64,000 bases of DNA, taken from positions 1-64,000 of the forward strand of contig CALMII010000060.1 of NCBI GenBank assembly GCA_937864115.1. The letters run 5' to 3'. The stretch's first letter is position 1. Every line of letters begins with the position of its first letter. The position numbers and the translations under genes were made by a program. This DNA is from an uncultured Steroidobacter sp. GTDB lineage: Bacteria > Pseudomonadota > Gammaproteobacteria > Steroidobacterales > Steroidobacteraceae. The notes beneath the pieces were generated by a model, which saw only the letters and a list, made by a program, of their open reading frames with translations, was not told the origin of the DNA and searched no databases. Below, piece after piece: positions 25,621 to 37,685 of the stretch.

Positions 25621-27726
25621 CTAATCCCACATCGCCCGCAACCTGCCGCCCGCATCGATGCGAGCACCTGAATCCGCCCGCGCTGCCTCTCGTACGCCCA
25701 ACGGTTGCTGCGGCCACGTCCGCGCCTCGAACAGTTTCAGCAGCTCATCCGTCAGGAAGCGGCTGCGTGCGCCGTAGACATGCCTGTCGCCGGTGCGGCT
25801 CTGCTGCGTGATGTAGTAGCGCAGCGGCGCGATCAGTTGCAGGTCGTGTTTCGCGCGCGTCATCGCGACATACAGCAGGCGGCGTTCTTCCTCGATGGTC
25901 TCGCGCTTGCCGGTGGCGTGCTCGTTGGGGAAGTTGCCGTCCGCGACATTCAGGACGTACACCGAATCCCATTCCTGGCCCTTCGCCGAATGCACGGTCG
26001 AGAGGATCAGGTAGTCCTCGTCGAGATGCGGCGCAGCGGAAAGATCGCTGCTGACCTGCGGCGGGTCGAGCGTGAGTTCGGTGATGAAGCGTTCGCGGCT
26101 CTCGTATTGCAGGGCGATCTTTTCGAGCTGGTCGATATCGCCGCTGCGCACCGCGGCGGCGTCATACAGTCGCTGCAGATGCGGTTCGTACCACTGGCGC
26201 ACGCGCTGCATTTGGCCCGCCCAATCGCTCGAACCGCTGAGATCGCGCAGCAACGACATCAGGGCAGGCCAGTCTTCTGCTGCCGCCGTCGGTACTTGAT
26301 AGCTGGTCAGCGTATCGAGCGCATGGCCGCTGGCTTCGAAAACCTTGAGGCAGCGATCGGCATGCGCGGGGCCGAAACCGGCCAGCAGCTGCAGTACGCG
26401 AAAACCCGCGAGTCGATTGCGCGGATTGTCGATCCAGCGCAGCACCGCGAGCACGTCCTTGACGTGGGCAGCTTCGAGAAACTTCAGGCCGCCGTACTTG
26501 GCATAGGGAATGTTGCGCCGGATGAGTTCGAGTTCCAGCACGTCGCTGTGATGCGAGTTGCGCATCAGCACCGCCTGCTTGCGCAGCGCCGTTCCCTGCT
26601 CGCGCGCGGCGAGGATCTGTTCGACGACATACAGTGCCTGCGCGTGATCGTCCTCCACACTCACATAGCGCGGCTTGTGTTGCGATGCCCGCGGCGAATG
26701 CAGCTGCTTCTGGTACTGGCGATCCGCATCGCGCATCAGCGCATTGGCGGCATCGAGCACGGGTTGCACCGAGCGGTAGTTCTGTTCGAGCGTGACGATC
26801 TGCGCCGGCGGCGCAAAACGCTGCGGAAACTGCAGGATGTTCTCGACGGTCGCGGCGCGGAAGGAATAGATCGCCTGCGCGTCGTCGCCGACGACGCACA
26901 CACCGGTGCCCGCCGGCTTCATCGCCAGCAGGATTTCCGACTGCAGCGTGTTCGTGTCCTGATATTCGTCGACCAGCACATGATCGAAGCGTGCACCGAC
27001 GTCGCGGGCGAGCTGCGGTTCCTGCACCAGCACATGCCAGTAGAGCAGCAGATCGTCGTAATCGAGCAGTTGCTGCGCCTGCTTGGTCTCGACATAGCGC
27101 CGGAACAGGCACGTGAGTTCATCGCTCCATTCGGCACACCAGGGAAAGGCATCGTCGAGCGTCTGTTGCAGCGGTTGTCGTGTATTCACGCGATGCGAAT
27201 AGATCGCGATGCAGGTGTCCTTGCGCGGAAAGCGCTTTTCCTTGCGGGCGAGGCCCAGGTCCTGGCGCAGATAGTCGATGAGGTCGGCGGCGTCGCCGCG
27301 ATCGATGACGGAAAACGTGGGATCGAGACCGAGCGTCGGTGCGTATTCGCGCAGCAGGCGATTGCCGATCGCGTGAAACGTGCCGGACCACAGCAGTCGC
27401 GTGGCATTCGGATGAAATGCAGCTCGCCCCGGTTGCTGGCGCAGCGATTCATTGGCGATGGTTTCGGCCCGTCGCAGCATTTCCTGTGCGGCGCGGCGTG
27501 TGAACGTCAGCAGCAGGATGCGCTCGGGAGATACGCGATGCAGCAGCAGGTGCGCCACCCGGTGCGCGAGCGTATTGGTCTTGCCGGTGCCGGCGCCCGC
27601 GATGATCAGCAGCGGATCGGACTCGATGCCCTGCGAGGTCACGCGACCGAAAGTCGCGGCGCGCAACTGTTCTGTGTTGAGGCGGTGACCGAAGGTCGTT
27701 GCGGGAGAGTCGAGCTGCGCATTCAT
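25621..27726 (-). CDS. UvrD/Rep-type ATP-dependent DNA helicase
   Basis: 701 residues. Superfamily 1 motifs are complete: I in IIAGAGTGKTNTLAHRVAHLL, II in VLVDEYQDTNTLQ, III in GDDAQAIYSFRAA, IV in VTLEQNYRSVQPVL, V in LSTVHSAKGQEWDSVYVLNV and VI in EEERRLLYVAMTRAKHDL. It should be a 3'-5' helicase of DNA repair or replication restart. Length suits Rep/UvrD-like enzymes, but the C-terminal Tudor-like end of UvrD is not evident. Monocistronic. Confidence 0.93.
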   Translation of the reverse strand: MNAQLDSPATTFGHRLNTEQLRAATFGRVTSQGIESDPLLIIAGAGTGKTNTLAHRVAHLLLHRVSPERILLLTFTRRAAQEMLRRAETIANESLRQQPGRAAFHPNATRLLWSGTFHAIGNRLLREYAPTLGLDPTFSVIDRGDAADLIDYLRQDLGLARKEKRFPRKDTCIAIYSHRVNTRQPLQQTLDDAFPWCAEWSDELTCLFRRYVETKQAQQLLDYDDLLLYWHVLVQEPQLARDVGARFDHVLVDEYQDTNTLQSEILLAMKPAGTGVCVVGDDAQAIYSFRAATVENILQFPQRFAPPAQIVTLEQNYRSVQPVLDAANALMRDADRQYQKQLHSPRASQHKPRYVSVEDDHAQALYVVEQILAAREQGTALRKQAVLMRNSHHSDVLELELIRRNIPYAKYGGLKFLEAAHVKDVLAVLRWIDNPRNRLAGFRVLQLLAGFGPAHADRCLKVFEASGHALDTLTSYQVPTAAAEDWPALMSLLRDLSGSSDWAGQMQRVRQWYEPHLQRLYDAAAVRSGDIDQLEKIALQYESRERFITELTLDPPQVSSDLSAAPHLDEDYLILSTVHSAKGQEWDSVYVLNVADGNFPNEHATGKRETIEEERRLLYVAMTRAKHDLQLIAPLRYYITQQSRTGDRHVYGARSRFLTDELLKLFEARTWPQQPLGVREAARADSGARIDAGGRLRAMWD

Positions 27727-27787
27727 GCGCAGCGATCATAACGGGAGCTGTATATAAAGCCAGTCGAAGCCGGCGATGCATTCTCTT

Positions 27788-28003
27788 CCTGTGGGTCAGG
27801 CTTCAGCCTGACTTCCGAAAAGAGGCCGGCTGAAGCCGGCCCCACAGTAAGAAGCCCCCCACCCTAACCCTCCCCCGCTTCGCGGAGGAGGGGATCAGAC
27901 GGCAATCAACGCAGAAATCCTAAGTGCAAGAAGGCCGGCTGTGACCGAAGGGAATGGATAAACCACTTCCTTCGGTCGTCCCGCGGGAAAGCCGGCCTCA
28001 CAG
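27788..28003. repeat. Repeat cluster between two genes
   Basis: The 290-bp gap between the helicase and kinase genes is almost all repeat. It holds a family A element (27788-27847), a GC-rich palindrome of a second family (CCTCCCCCGCTTCGCGGAGG, 27869-27888) and a longer variant (27931-28003, with GGCCGGCTGTGACCGAAGGG and TCCCGCGGGAAAGCCGGCC). No gene was seen. Confidence 0.85.
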
Positions 28004-28020
28004 CAAGAGCCAACGATCCA

Positions 28021-30573
28021 TCAGCCGGAGCCTTCGATCACCACCTCGGTCTCGGTGATGTTGCCGAAGGCCGGGGCGCCCGGCGTCTTCATGAGCTTGA
28101 TCGTGAAGCGGCGTTCCGGCCGGCCCTCGCGCGCGGGAGTGATCGGTATGAACAGGCTGCGCACGTCCTGCCCGTCGTTGAAGCGGGCCATCTGTACCGC
28201 GGGCTGCTCATAGTCCACACCGGGCTTCGCCGTTCCCGGCGCGATGCGCCAGGCGAACGGCGCACTGCCGTCGGTGGAACGATTGCGGCGCAGGTTGACC
28301 ACTGCCATGTGCTGACCGGCGCTGACCCGAATGCGGGCCGACTGGAACGAAATGAGTCCGGCAGCCGCAGGCACGACAGCGCGGCGTTCGACGGGAACGC
28401 TGGGCAGCGGCAGGTCGGCGAGCGGCGGGATCGCGATGTCGACGGGCGCTTCTGCGAGCGCCTGCAGGCGTTGCGCCGCCAGATGGTCGCGCTCCAGCGA
28501 ACGCGTCACGACCAGACGCGAGGCATCCGACACCTGCAGCAGTCCCCAGGCCGTGATGCCCACGGCGACGATCGCCATCGCCGGCACGGCCTCGCGCCAT
28601 CGAGGCGCGCGCTGCGTGAGCCACTGCGCGACTGGCAATCGTTGCCGCGGCGGTTGCGGGCTGGCGAGCGAGCCGATGCTGTTGCGCAGTTCGCGCCAGT
28701 GCGGCAGAAGGCGGATTTCCTTGCGCCAGCGAGGGCGCTCACGCGCCGCGATCGCGCGAAGTTTTTCGCGGCAGCGCGTGCTCGCTCGCGAAAACGTGGC
28801 GAGTGCCTTGTGCCAGTCGACGCGGCGCACCGGCGGAGCCGATGCGGGAGGATCACTCGACGCGACCGCCGCAGCATCGGCGGGCTGTCCGGCAACGGGG
28901 GCCGCGGCTGTCGGCAATGTTCCGATGTGCACCTGCTGATGGAGGGTCGCCGCGGCGGCGGGCTGCACGTCCGTCCAGCGCAGCGCGATTTCGTTGCGCC
29001 AGTGAAGCTGCGGAATCCATTCGTTTCGCAATGAAGGTGTGGCGGCTGCAGTCGAAGCCGTTGCCAGTGCCGGTGGAACAGCCGGCGTTCGCCGACTGCG
29101 CCGCACTCGATTCAGCACGCGGGCATTGCTCCAGCGCAGCTGACTGAGCCAGGGAACGGCGCGCGGCGGCGACGGTGCGGCTTCGTTCTCTTCGTTCGTC
29201 GATTCCGCAATCGTTGCGGCGGGCGGCGCGTTCGCCCCTGCAGATTCTTCCAGTCGGGGCTTGGGTTCGAGCCATTCCGGCGGAATGGCCCTGCTCCAGC
29301 GTTCCCGTGCAGATGCGTCGGGCGCGGCGGGGCGGGACAACGGCGGCGCGGTCGTCGTCGCAGGAGAGGGTGATGCAGCGTCCTCGTCGGTACCGACCCA
29401 GTCATCGGGCACTTTGCCGGCGAACTGCGCAAAGGCGCGGCTCAGTTCCTCCGGTGTCGCAGTGCGACGGAATTCGCGACGCGTGTCCGTCGGCTTGCGT
29501 TCGCGCGTATGCGCGTGCGAGGCGCCGTTCGAGCGTCGACGTGCAGCGCCCGGTTCCGGATCGGGCGCAGCGGGTCGTGGCGGGCGCGAGTAAGCCGCGC
29601 TCGCGCGTACCTGCGCAGCAGTCAGGGAATCGAGAAACTCGCGACCGTTCGACGGCCGCTGCTCGCGTTCCCAGGACAACATGCGGGCGATGACGCCGAA
29701 ATGCCGTGCCGGGATGCTCGGCTGCCAGATCGGCCGCCAGCCCTCGTCGCGGGCTTCGAGCGACGACTTCGATCCGAAGGGATGCTGGCCCGTGAACAGT
29801 TCATAGGCCACGCAGCCGAGGCTGAACAGATCGTCGCGCAGATCGGCCGGCTGCTGCTCCAGCATCTGCGGACTGGCGTAGGCCGGCGTGAGGAAGCGGT
29901 CGCGTGCCGCGTCGGCGGGCTCGTCCTTGTCGGGAACCGAACCGAAATCGAGCAGACGCGCGGCGCCCTGCGCGTCCACGAAAATGTTGCCGGGCTTCAG
30001 ATCGCCATGAATGACGCCGTGATCGTGGGCGCAGACGAGCGCCTCGGTGCATTCGGTCAGCAGGCGCAGCGCCTCGTCGGCGGGCAGTCCCGGCGGACTG
30101 TGCTGCTGCAGATGCAGGAGGAGCGGCTCACCCTGCAGCAGTTCCATGGTGATGAACCACGTGCCTTCGTCGCAGTCGAGATCGAACACGCGCACGATGC
30201 CGCGATGCGTGAGGCGCTGCATGTAGCGGAACTCGCGGATCAGGCGTTCGACGCGCGCCTTGTCGCTGAGCAGCGCGCGATTCAGCACCTTCACCGCGAC
30301 CTTGGCGTCGGCGGCGGGACCGTGCAGGCGATGCCGATCCAGCGCACTGAACACCGTGGACATGCCGCCGCTGCCGATCGCCCGCTCGATCAGATAACGA
30401 CGACTCAGCACCGTGCCGACTTCGATGACGCGCGTATCGGCGGCAACGGGCGTCTGATTACCCGGCGAGATCGTCGGCGCTTCGTCCGCGGCGATCCGCT
30501 CGGTCGCGGGAGCGCGCGCCGCCGCACACGAGGCGGACTGCGAAGGAAAAGGAGGCGCTTGCGGCTCGGCCAT
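28021..30573 (-). CDS. Membrane Ser/Thr protein kinase with a C-terminal Calx-beta-like domain
   Basis: 850 residues from ATG 30573. The kinase domain is in the first 350 residues: glycine loop GSGGMSTVF, Lys in AKVAVKVLN, catalytic loop VIHGDLKPGNIF (HGD in place of HRD), LLDFGS and an activation segment ending AYASPQML. A long Pro/Ala/Arg-rich linker follows, then one membrane helix (AMAIVAVGITAWGLLQV) and an extracytoplasmic domain with Calx-beta features (ISFQSARIRVSAGQHMAVVNLRR, PGVDYEQP, FTIKL). The topology suggests a receptor kinase. A PP2C phosphatase and an FHA-CpaF protein occur in the same window. Confidence 0.88.
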   Translation of the reverse strand: MAEPQAPPFPSQSASCAAARAPATERIAADEAPTISPGNQTPVAADTRVIEVGTVLSRRYLIERAIGSGGMSTVFSALDRHRLHGPAADAKVAVKVLNRALLSDKARVERLIREFRYMQRLTHRGIVRVFDLDCDEGTWFITMELLQGEPLLLHLQQHSPPGLPADEALRLLTECTEALVCAHDHGVIHGDLKPGNIFVDAQGAARLLDFGSVPDKDEPADAARDRFLTPAYASPQMLEQQPADLRDDLFSLGCVAYELFTGQHPFGSKSSLEARDEGWRPIWQPSIPARHFGVIARMLSWEREQRPSNGREFLDSLTAAQVRASAAYSRPPRPAAPDPEPGAARRRSNGASHAHTRERKPTDTRREFRRTATPEELSRAFAQFAGKVPDDWVGTDEDAASPSPATTTAPPLSRPAAPDASARERWSRAIPPEWLEPKPRLEESAGANAPPAATIAESTNEENEAAPSPPRAVPWLSQLRWSNARVLNRVRRSRRTPAVPPALATASTAAATPSLRNEWIPQLHWRNEIALRWTDVQPAAAATLHQQVHIGTLPTAAAPVAGQPADAAAVASSDPPASAPPVRRVDWHKALATFSRASTRCREKLRAIAARERPRWRKEIRLLPHWRELRNSIGSLASPQPPRQRLPVAQWLTQRAPRWREAVPAMAIVAVGITAWGLLQVSDASRLVVTRSLERDHLAAQRLQALAEAPVDIAIPPLADLPLPSVPVERRAVVPAAAGLISFQSARIRVSAGQHMAVVNLRRNRSTDGSAPFAWRIAPGTAKPGVDYEQPAVQMARFNDGQDVRSLFIPITPAREGRPERRFTIKLMKTPGAPAFGNITETEVVIEGSG

Positions 30574-30692
30574 GGGACGCACGAACACTGGGACACCGCG
30601 GCCCCGTCCCCTGCAATACACCCGATTCGTCGTTGCGGTTCCTGCGCCGTCTACGGATCAGGACGTGGCTGTCGGTAAATGACCGTCAGCGT

Positions 30693-32699
<2,007 letters not shown>

Positions 32700-32763
32700 G
32701 TTGTCGTTGTCCGATGCGACTTTGCGATGAGCCTGTCGCAGCATGTAATCCGAGTCAAACGGG

Positions 32764-32858
32764 CTTCGGCCCAATGGAACTGACTTAAGGATTTGCTCTG
32801 CCTGTGGGGCCGGCTTTAGCCGGCGTCTGAGGAGTCAGGCTGAAGCCTGACCCACAGG
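32764..32858. repeat. REP-like element, family A, extended copy
   Basis: It starts with CTTCGGCCCAATGGAACTGA, shared with the composite at 22805-22970, then has CTGTGGGGCCGGCTTTAGCC and GTCAGGCTGAAGCCTGAC. It lies between two divergent genes. Confidence 0.85.
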
Positions 32859-33042
32859 AAGAGTGCTGTCGCGATGCGTGCGGTACCGACACTTCGGTGC
32901 CTTGCGGATTTCATCGCGCATTATGTGACGCGTTCGAGCCGGCCCGTATTGCGCTGCCCGGAAACCGGCCGGTAGGCTAGTTTCGTTGGTTGCGATTCGC
33001 GATGGGTTGGGCGACCCGCGACATCGCATCACGAGGGCCACC

Positions 33043-34692
33043 GTGCGACACCTGCTCGCGACATGGCTGCTCTGCCTGGTCGGTCTGTCGTGGATCGTCG
33101 GCGCAGCGGCAGCCGGGACCGATCCGACTCTGCAGATGCTGTCCGCGGACGCGAGCGATACGGACATCCTGAGCGGCGCCCACGATGCGCAGTTCGTTCC
33201 CTTCGATTTCCGTCAGGCGCGACGCGCCGGCGGCGTTTTCTGGTTGAAGATGGAGCCGCTGCCCGCGGCTTCGCCCGGCGCGGCGGCGACGATCAACATC
33301 ACGCATGGACGTCACCTGCAGCTGCAATTGTTCAGCGGTCGCGAACCGCTGCAGCAGGCGACCTCGCTGCCCGGCTTTCGCAGCGCCATCGAAGAAGTCT
33401 TTCTCGCACCGGCCGGGAACGATCCCATTTACGTGCGCGTCGAGCCGCAGGGCCGCGGTCATGAAGTGCTGAAGGTCGACGGCGCATCGCTCGATGCGAC
33501 GCTCGCGCGCAGCGCCGAACACGCGCGCATGATCGCGCTGACGTTCGGTGCGCTGATGGCGATGGCGCTGTCGGCATTTCTGATCTGGTTCGTCCTGCGC
33601 GAGAAGCTGCTGCTGCTCTATGCCTCGCTGTTCTCGCTGCAGGCGGTGTACATGGCCTTCCTCTCGGGCGAGGCCTTCGGCTGGCCGGTGTTGTCGTCGC
33701 TGCTGCCGGTAGCGTCGTATACCTGGAACGTGACTGCCGCGCTCAGCGGCGCCATCGCCTGCCTGTTCGTGCGCGAGATCGCCGACCTGAAGTCGTTCTC
33801 GCCGCGCGTCTACGCGGCCTTCGGCTGGGTCGCGTTCGGGTTCGTGGTGCTGGCGGCCGCCAACCTGCTGCAGCAGGTCGGTCTCGGCCCGATCGTCGCG
33901 ATGGTGGGCAACCTGGTGTTTCTCGGCGCCGCGGTGTTCACGCTGGTGGCCGCGTTCATGGCCTGGCGACGCAGCAATCGCGCCGCCGGTTTCTTCCTGC
34001 TCGCGTGGGGATTGCTGGAAACGTTCACCATCGCCACGGCGCTGCGCCTGTTGCTGACCGATCCCGAAGGCGCCGAACTGCTGCTGTTCTACGGCCTGCC
34101 GTTGTCGATGGTCGCGGCGGCCGTGCTCATCGCGCTCGGCGTGGCGGATCGCCTGCGCGATCAGCGCCTGGCATTGAATGAGGCGGAGCGTCGCGCGCAG
34201 ACCGATCCGCTGACGGGCGTGTTGAACCGGCGCTCGCTGGTCGAACGTCTCGATGCGGCCTGCCTGCATGCACAGGCGCGCGGCCTGCCCATCGCATTGC
34301 TGTTCATCGATCTCGATCACTTCAAGCAGATCAACGATTCCTTCGGGCATCTTGCCGGCGATGCCTGCCTCAAGGCCATCATCCCGCCGCTCCAGGCAGA
34401 GCTGCGTCAGTCGGATGTGATCGGTCGTTACGGCGGCGAGGAATTCGTCGTCATCCTCAGCAGCGCCGATGCATCGGCCGCCGAGCCCATTGCCGAGCGC
34501 ATCCGCCAGCGCGTCGCCGATGTCCGCGTCGAAGGCTTCGGTCAGCCGATCCAGGTCACCTGCAGCATCGGCATCGCCACCAGCGACATGCTCGGCGTGT
34601 GGGGCGAACATCTCATCGCGCACGCCGATACCGCGGTGTATGCCGCGAAGCGCTCCGGCCGCAATCGCGTGCAGCTGGCGCTCGCGGCCTGA
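33043..34692 (+). CDS. 7TM-DISM diguanylate cyclase
   Basis: 549 residues from GTG 33043, with an AGGG ribosome site; it opens into a signal peptide (LLATWLLCLVGLSWIVGAAAAG). About 150 extracytoplasmic residues of DISMED2 type (VFWLKMEPLPA) are followed by seven membrane helices and a GGDEF domain: TDPLTGVLNRRSLVERL, FIDLDHFKQINDSFGHLAGD and the active site GGEEF. The inhibitory site RQSD lies exactly five residues before GGEEF. It should make c-di-GMP and be product-inhibited. The c-di-GMP riboswitch of the pil genes lies 23 kb away. Confidence 0.92.
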   Translation: MRHLLATWLLCLVGLSWIVGAAAAGTDPTLQMLSADASDTDILSGAHDAQFVPFDFRQARRAGGVFWLKMEPLPAASPGAAATINITHGRHLQLQLFSGREPLQQATSLPGFRSAIEEVFLAPAGNDPIYVRVEPQGRGHEVLKVDGASLDATLARSAEHARMIALTFGALMAMALSAFLIWFVLREKLLLLYASLFSLQAVYMAFLSGEAFGWPVLSSLLPVASYTWNVTAALSGAIACLFVREIADLKSFSPRVYAAFGWVAFGFVVLAAANLLQQVGLGPIVAMVGNLVFLGAAVFTLVAAFMAWRRSNRAAGFFLLAWGLLETFTIATALRLLLTDPEGAELLLFYGLPLSMVAAAVLIALGVADRLRDQRLALNEAERRAQTDPLTGVLNRRSLVERLDAACLHAQARGLPIALLFIDLDHFKQINDSFGHLAGDACLKAIIPPLQAELRQSDVIGRYGGEEFVVILSSADASAAEPIAERIRQRVADVRVEGFGQPIQVTCSIGIATSDMLGVWGEHLIAHADTAVYAAKRSGRNRVQLALAA

Positions 34693-34696
34693 AGAG

Positions 34697-34866
34697 GCGA
34701 GAAGAATTTCCACGGGGGAGGAAAGGGGACACGGGGAACACGGGGACAAGAAAAGGATTTTCTATGAAGAATGATTTCTTCCGAACCCCGTGTTCCCCGT
34801 GTCCCCCGTGGAAAATCTTCTTTCTCTGGCCTCTGTGTACTCTGTGATCTCTGTGTGAAACTTCTT
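34697..34866. repeat. Long imperfect inverted repeat, family B
   Basis: Arms GAATTTCCACGGGGG and GGGGACACGGGGAACACGGG (34700-34746) are answered by CCCCGTGTTCCCCGTGTCCC and CCGTGGAAAATCTTCTTTCT (34784-34826); a CTGTGTACTCTGTGATCTCT tail follows. The second copy is at 53978-54107. The transcript would fold into a long hairpin. Confidence 0.9.
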
Positions 34867-34903
34867 GCCCTGAAGACCACAAGAACAGCAGGAGCGGGAC
34901 CCA

Positions 34904-37663
34904 ATGCAGGCGGACAAAGAACCGTCGTCGACAGGGATGACGTGGGCGCTGGCGATCCTGTTCGCCGTCATCGGCGCCGGTATCCAGGAAAACGCGGGCG
35001 GCTTCATCATCGGTGCGATGCTCGGCGTGCTGTTGGCGCAGGTGCTGCATCTGCGCGCCCTGGCGAAAATTCATCGCGACCTCATCGATTCGCTGCGACA
35101 GTCGCCGCCGCCATCGCGGCCCGAACAGCCTGCAGCCGAGCCGGCCAGGCCGCGCACGACCGAACCGTATCGCGCCCCTGTTTTCGACAGGACGCCGGAT
35201 ACCTCGATACCGTCTGCGCCTGCGGCGCCGATGTCGACGGTTGCTGCTGCGCCCGCGCCGGTTGTAGCGGCACCAGCGGCACCGCGTCTTCCGCCGCTGC
35301 CGCGCAAACCGCCGGAACCCTCGTTCATCGAATCGCGCATCGACGATTTCATCCGCTGGTTCAAGGGTGGCAATCCGCTGGCGCGCATCGGCATCGTCAT
35401 CCTGTTTTTCGGCGCCGCCTTCCTGGCGAAGTACGCCGCAGAGAACAGCCTGTTCCCGATCGAGCTGCGCTTCATCGCGCTGGCCGTCGGTGCTTTTGCC
35501 CTGCTGATCGTCGGCTGGCGACTCAAGGACAAACGGCCGGTCTACGCGCAACTGCTGCAGGGCGGCGGCATTGCCGGGCTGTATCTCACGGTGTTCGCCG
35601 CGAGCCGCCTGTATCACCTGCTGCCGCTGGGACTCGCGTTCGGATTGCTGGTGGTGATCGCGGTCACGGCCGGCGTGATCGCGGTGGCGCAGAACTCGCT
35701 GTCGCTGGCGGTGATCGGTACGGCGGGCGGTTTTCTCGCGCCCATCATGGTCTCGACCGGCAGCGGCAATCACATCGCGCTGTTCACGTACTACGCCATC
35801 CTGAATCTCGGCGTGTTCACGGTCGCCTGGTTCCGCACCTGGCGCGCGCTCAACGTGCTGGGCTTTCTGTTCACGTTCACCATCACCAGCCTGTGGCGTG
35901 CCTCCGGTTACGAATCGCACGATCTGTTCAGTGCCGATGCGTTCCTGATCCTGTTCTTCCTGCAGTACGTCGCGGTATCGATCCTCAACTGCGTGCGCCA
36001 GCCGCCGGATCTGAAAGGCTACGTCTCGGGTTCGCTGGTGTTCGGACTGCCGGTAGTCGCATTCACACTGCACGCAACGTTGGTGGCGAAGTTCGAATAC
36101 GCACTGGCGTGGAGTGCGCTCGCGCTCGGTACGTTCTATCTCGCGCTCGGCTGGAGCCTGTGGCGTTCGCGGCGCGAGTCGTTCCGGCTGCTGGTCGAAG
36201 CCTTCGCCGCGCTGGGCGTGATCTTCGCCAGTCTCGCCATTCCGCTCGCCTTCGATACGCGTACGACCGCGGCGATGTGGGCCGTCGAAGGTGCGGGACT
36301 GTTCTGGCTGGGCATGCGCCAGCAGCGCAAGCTGGCGCGGGCCTTCGGCGCCCTGCTGCAAGTGGCAGCGGGTGCGGGCTTTCTCATCGGCCTGCCCGAC
36401 TATCACGGGACGCAGCCGCTGCTGAACAGCCTGACTCTCGGCGCCGTGATGCTGGCCGTCTCCGGCCTGCTGACGAGCTACTGGCTGCATCGCCATCGCG
36501 AAACGCAGGCGTCGTACGAGGCGGGCTGGGAGACCGGTTTTGCGTTGTGGGGGCTCGTGTGGTGGCTGTTCGCAGGTGTGTACGAGATCGATCGGCATCT
36601 GTCGATGGCCGACACGGGCGCGATGCTCGGCTATGCGGCGCTGACCGCGATGCTGCTGGCCTGGATCGGCATCAAGGTACGGTGGCGCCTGGCCCAGACG
36701 CTGGCGCTGTCTGTCCCGGCCGCTGCCGTGCTCGCGGGACTGCTGTATTCCGTGGATGCATCGCATCCGTTCGCGCACTGGGGAGAATCGGGATGGATCA
36801 CGGTGCTCGCCGTGCACTACGGCCTGCTGTACCTGCACGATCGCGGCCGGCTCGATACGAGTGCCGTCGCCGCGTCGGTGCTGCACGCCGGCGCGTACTG
36901 GGTGCTGACGCTGCTCATTGCGTGGGAAAGCAGCTGGCAGATCGATTTCCACGCCAGCGGCGTATGGCCGCTGCTGCCGTGGGGACTCGCACCGGCATTG
37001 ATGCTGGCCTTCGTCGGACGTCGCCGCCTGATTCCCGCCTGGCCGGTGGCGCAGTTCGCGCAGACGTATCGGGTGCTCGCTGCGTTTCCGTTGGCCTTCG
37101 CGACCGGCGCGTGGATCGTGTTCATGAATCTCACGAACGCGGGCGATGCCGGCTGGCTGCCGTATCTGCCGCTGCTGAATCCGCTCGATGTCGGCGTGGC
37201 GCTGTGCCTCGCGGCGCTCGGACTGTGGTGGACGTCGCTCGATGACGAACAGCAGTCGGCGCTGTGGAGCGATGACCGCGCACCGATCATCGTTGCAGCG
37301 GTGCTGACGTTCCTGTGGCTGAACTCGGCGCTGCTGCGTTCGCTGCATCACAACTTCGGTGCGCCGCTGACGTTGCGCGGCATGGCGCACTCGACGCTGG
37401 TGCAGGCGTCGCTGTCGATCTTCTGGGGCCTGCTCGGCTTCACGGCGATGACGGTCGCGGCGCGCCAGAAGTGGCGTTACGTCTGGCTGGTGGGCGCGGC
37501 GCTGATGATTGTCGTAGTGGCGAAGCTGTTCCTGGTCGATCTGTCGAGCATCGGCACGATCGCGCGCATCGCTTCGTTCCTGACGGTGGGCGTCCTGTTG
37601 CTGGTGACCGGTTATCTCGCGCCGCTGCCGCCGCGGCACGACGGCGAAGAAGTGACGGAGTGA
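34904..37663 (+). CDS. DUF2339 polytopic membrane protein
   Basis: 919 residues from ATG 34904. The N-terminus has a short hydrophobic segment, then a Pro/Ala-rich low-complexity linker (residues about 60-140), the conserved start of the DUF2339 region (FIRWFKGGNPLARIGIVILFFGAAFLAKYAAEN), and more than 20 predicted helices to the end. DUF2339 proteins occur in many Gram-negatives and their function is not known. The DUF3999 gene directly downstream is the usual partner. Confidence 0.85.
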   Translation: MQADKEPSSTGMTWALAILFAVIGAGIQENAGGFIIGAMLGVLLAQVLHLRALAKIHRDLIDSLRQSPPPSRPEQPAAEPARPRTTEPYRAPVFDRTPDTSIPSAPAAPMSTVAAAPAPVVAAPAAPRLPPLPRKPPEPSFIESRIDDFIRWFKGGNPLARIGIVILFFGAAFLAKYAAENSLFPIELRFIALAVGAFALLIVGWRLKDKRPVYAQLLQGGGIAGLYLTVFAASRLYHLLPLGLAFGLLVVIAVTAGVIAVAQNSLSLAVIGTAGGFLAPIMVSTGSGNHIALFTYYAILNLGVFTVAWFRTWRALNVLGFLFTFTITSLWRASGYESHDLFSADAFLILFFLQYVAVSILNCVRQPPDLKGYVSGSLVFGLPVVAFTLHATLVAKFEYALAWSALALGTFYLALGWSLWRSRRESFRLLVEAFAALGVIFASLAIPLAFDTRTTAAMWAVEGAGLFWLGMRQQRKLARAFGALLQVAAGAGFLIGLPDYHGTQPLLNSLTLGAVMLAVSGLLTSYWLHRHRETQASYEAGWETGFALWGLVWWLFAGVYEIDRHLSMADTGAMLGYAALTAMLLAWIGIKVRWRLAQTLALSVPAAAVLAGLLYSVDASHPFAHWGESGWITVLAVHYGLLYLHDRGRLDTSAVAASVLHAGAYWVLTLLIAWESSWQIDFHASGVWPLLPWGLAPALMLAFVGRRRLIPAWPVAQFAQTYRVLAAFPLAFATGAWIVFMNLTNAGDAGWLPYLPLLNPLDVGVALCLAALGLWWTSLDDEQQSALWSDDRAPIIVAAVLTFLWLNSALLRSLHHNFGAPLTLRGMAHSTLVQASLSIFWGLLGFTAMTVAARQKWRYVWLVGAALMIVVVAKLFLVDLSSIGTIARIASFLTVGVLLLVTGYLAPLPPRHDGEEVTE

Positions 37664-37685
37664 GATCGTGACCAGGGAAAATTCC

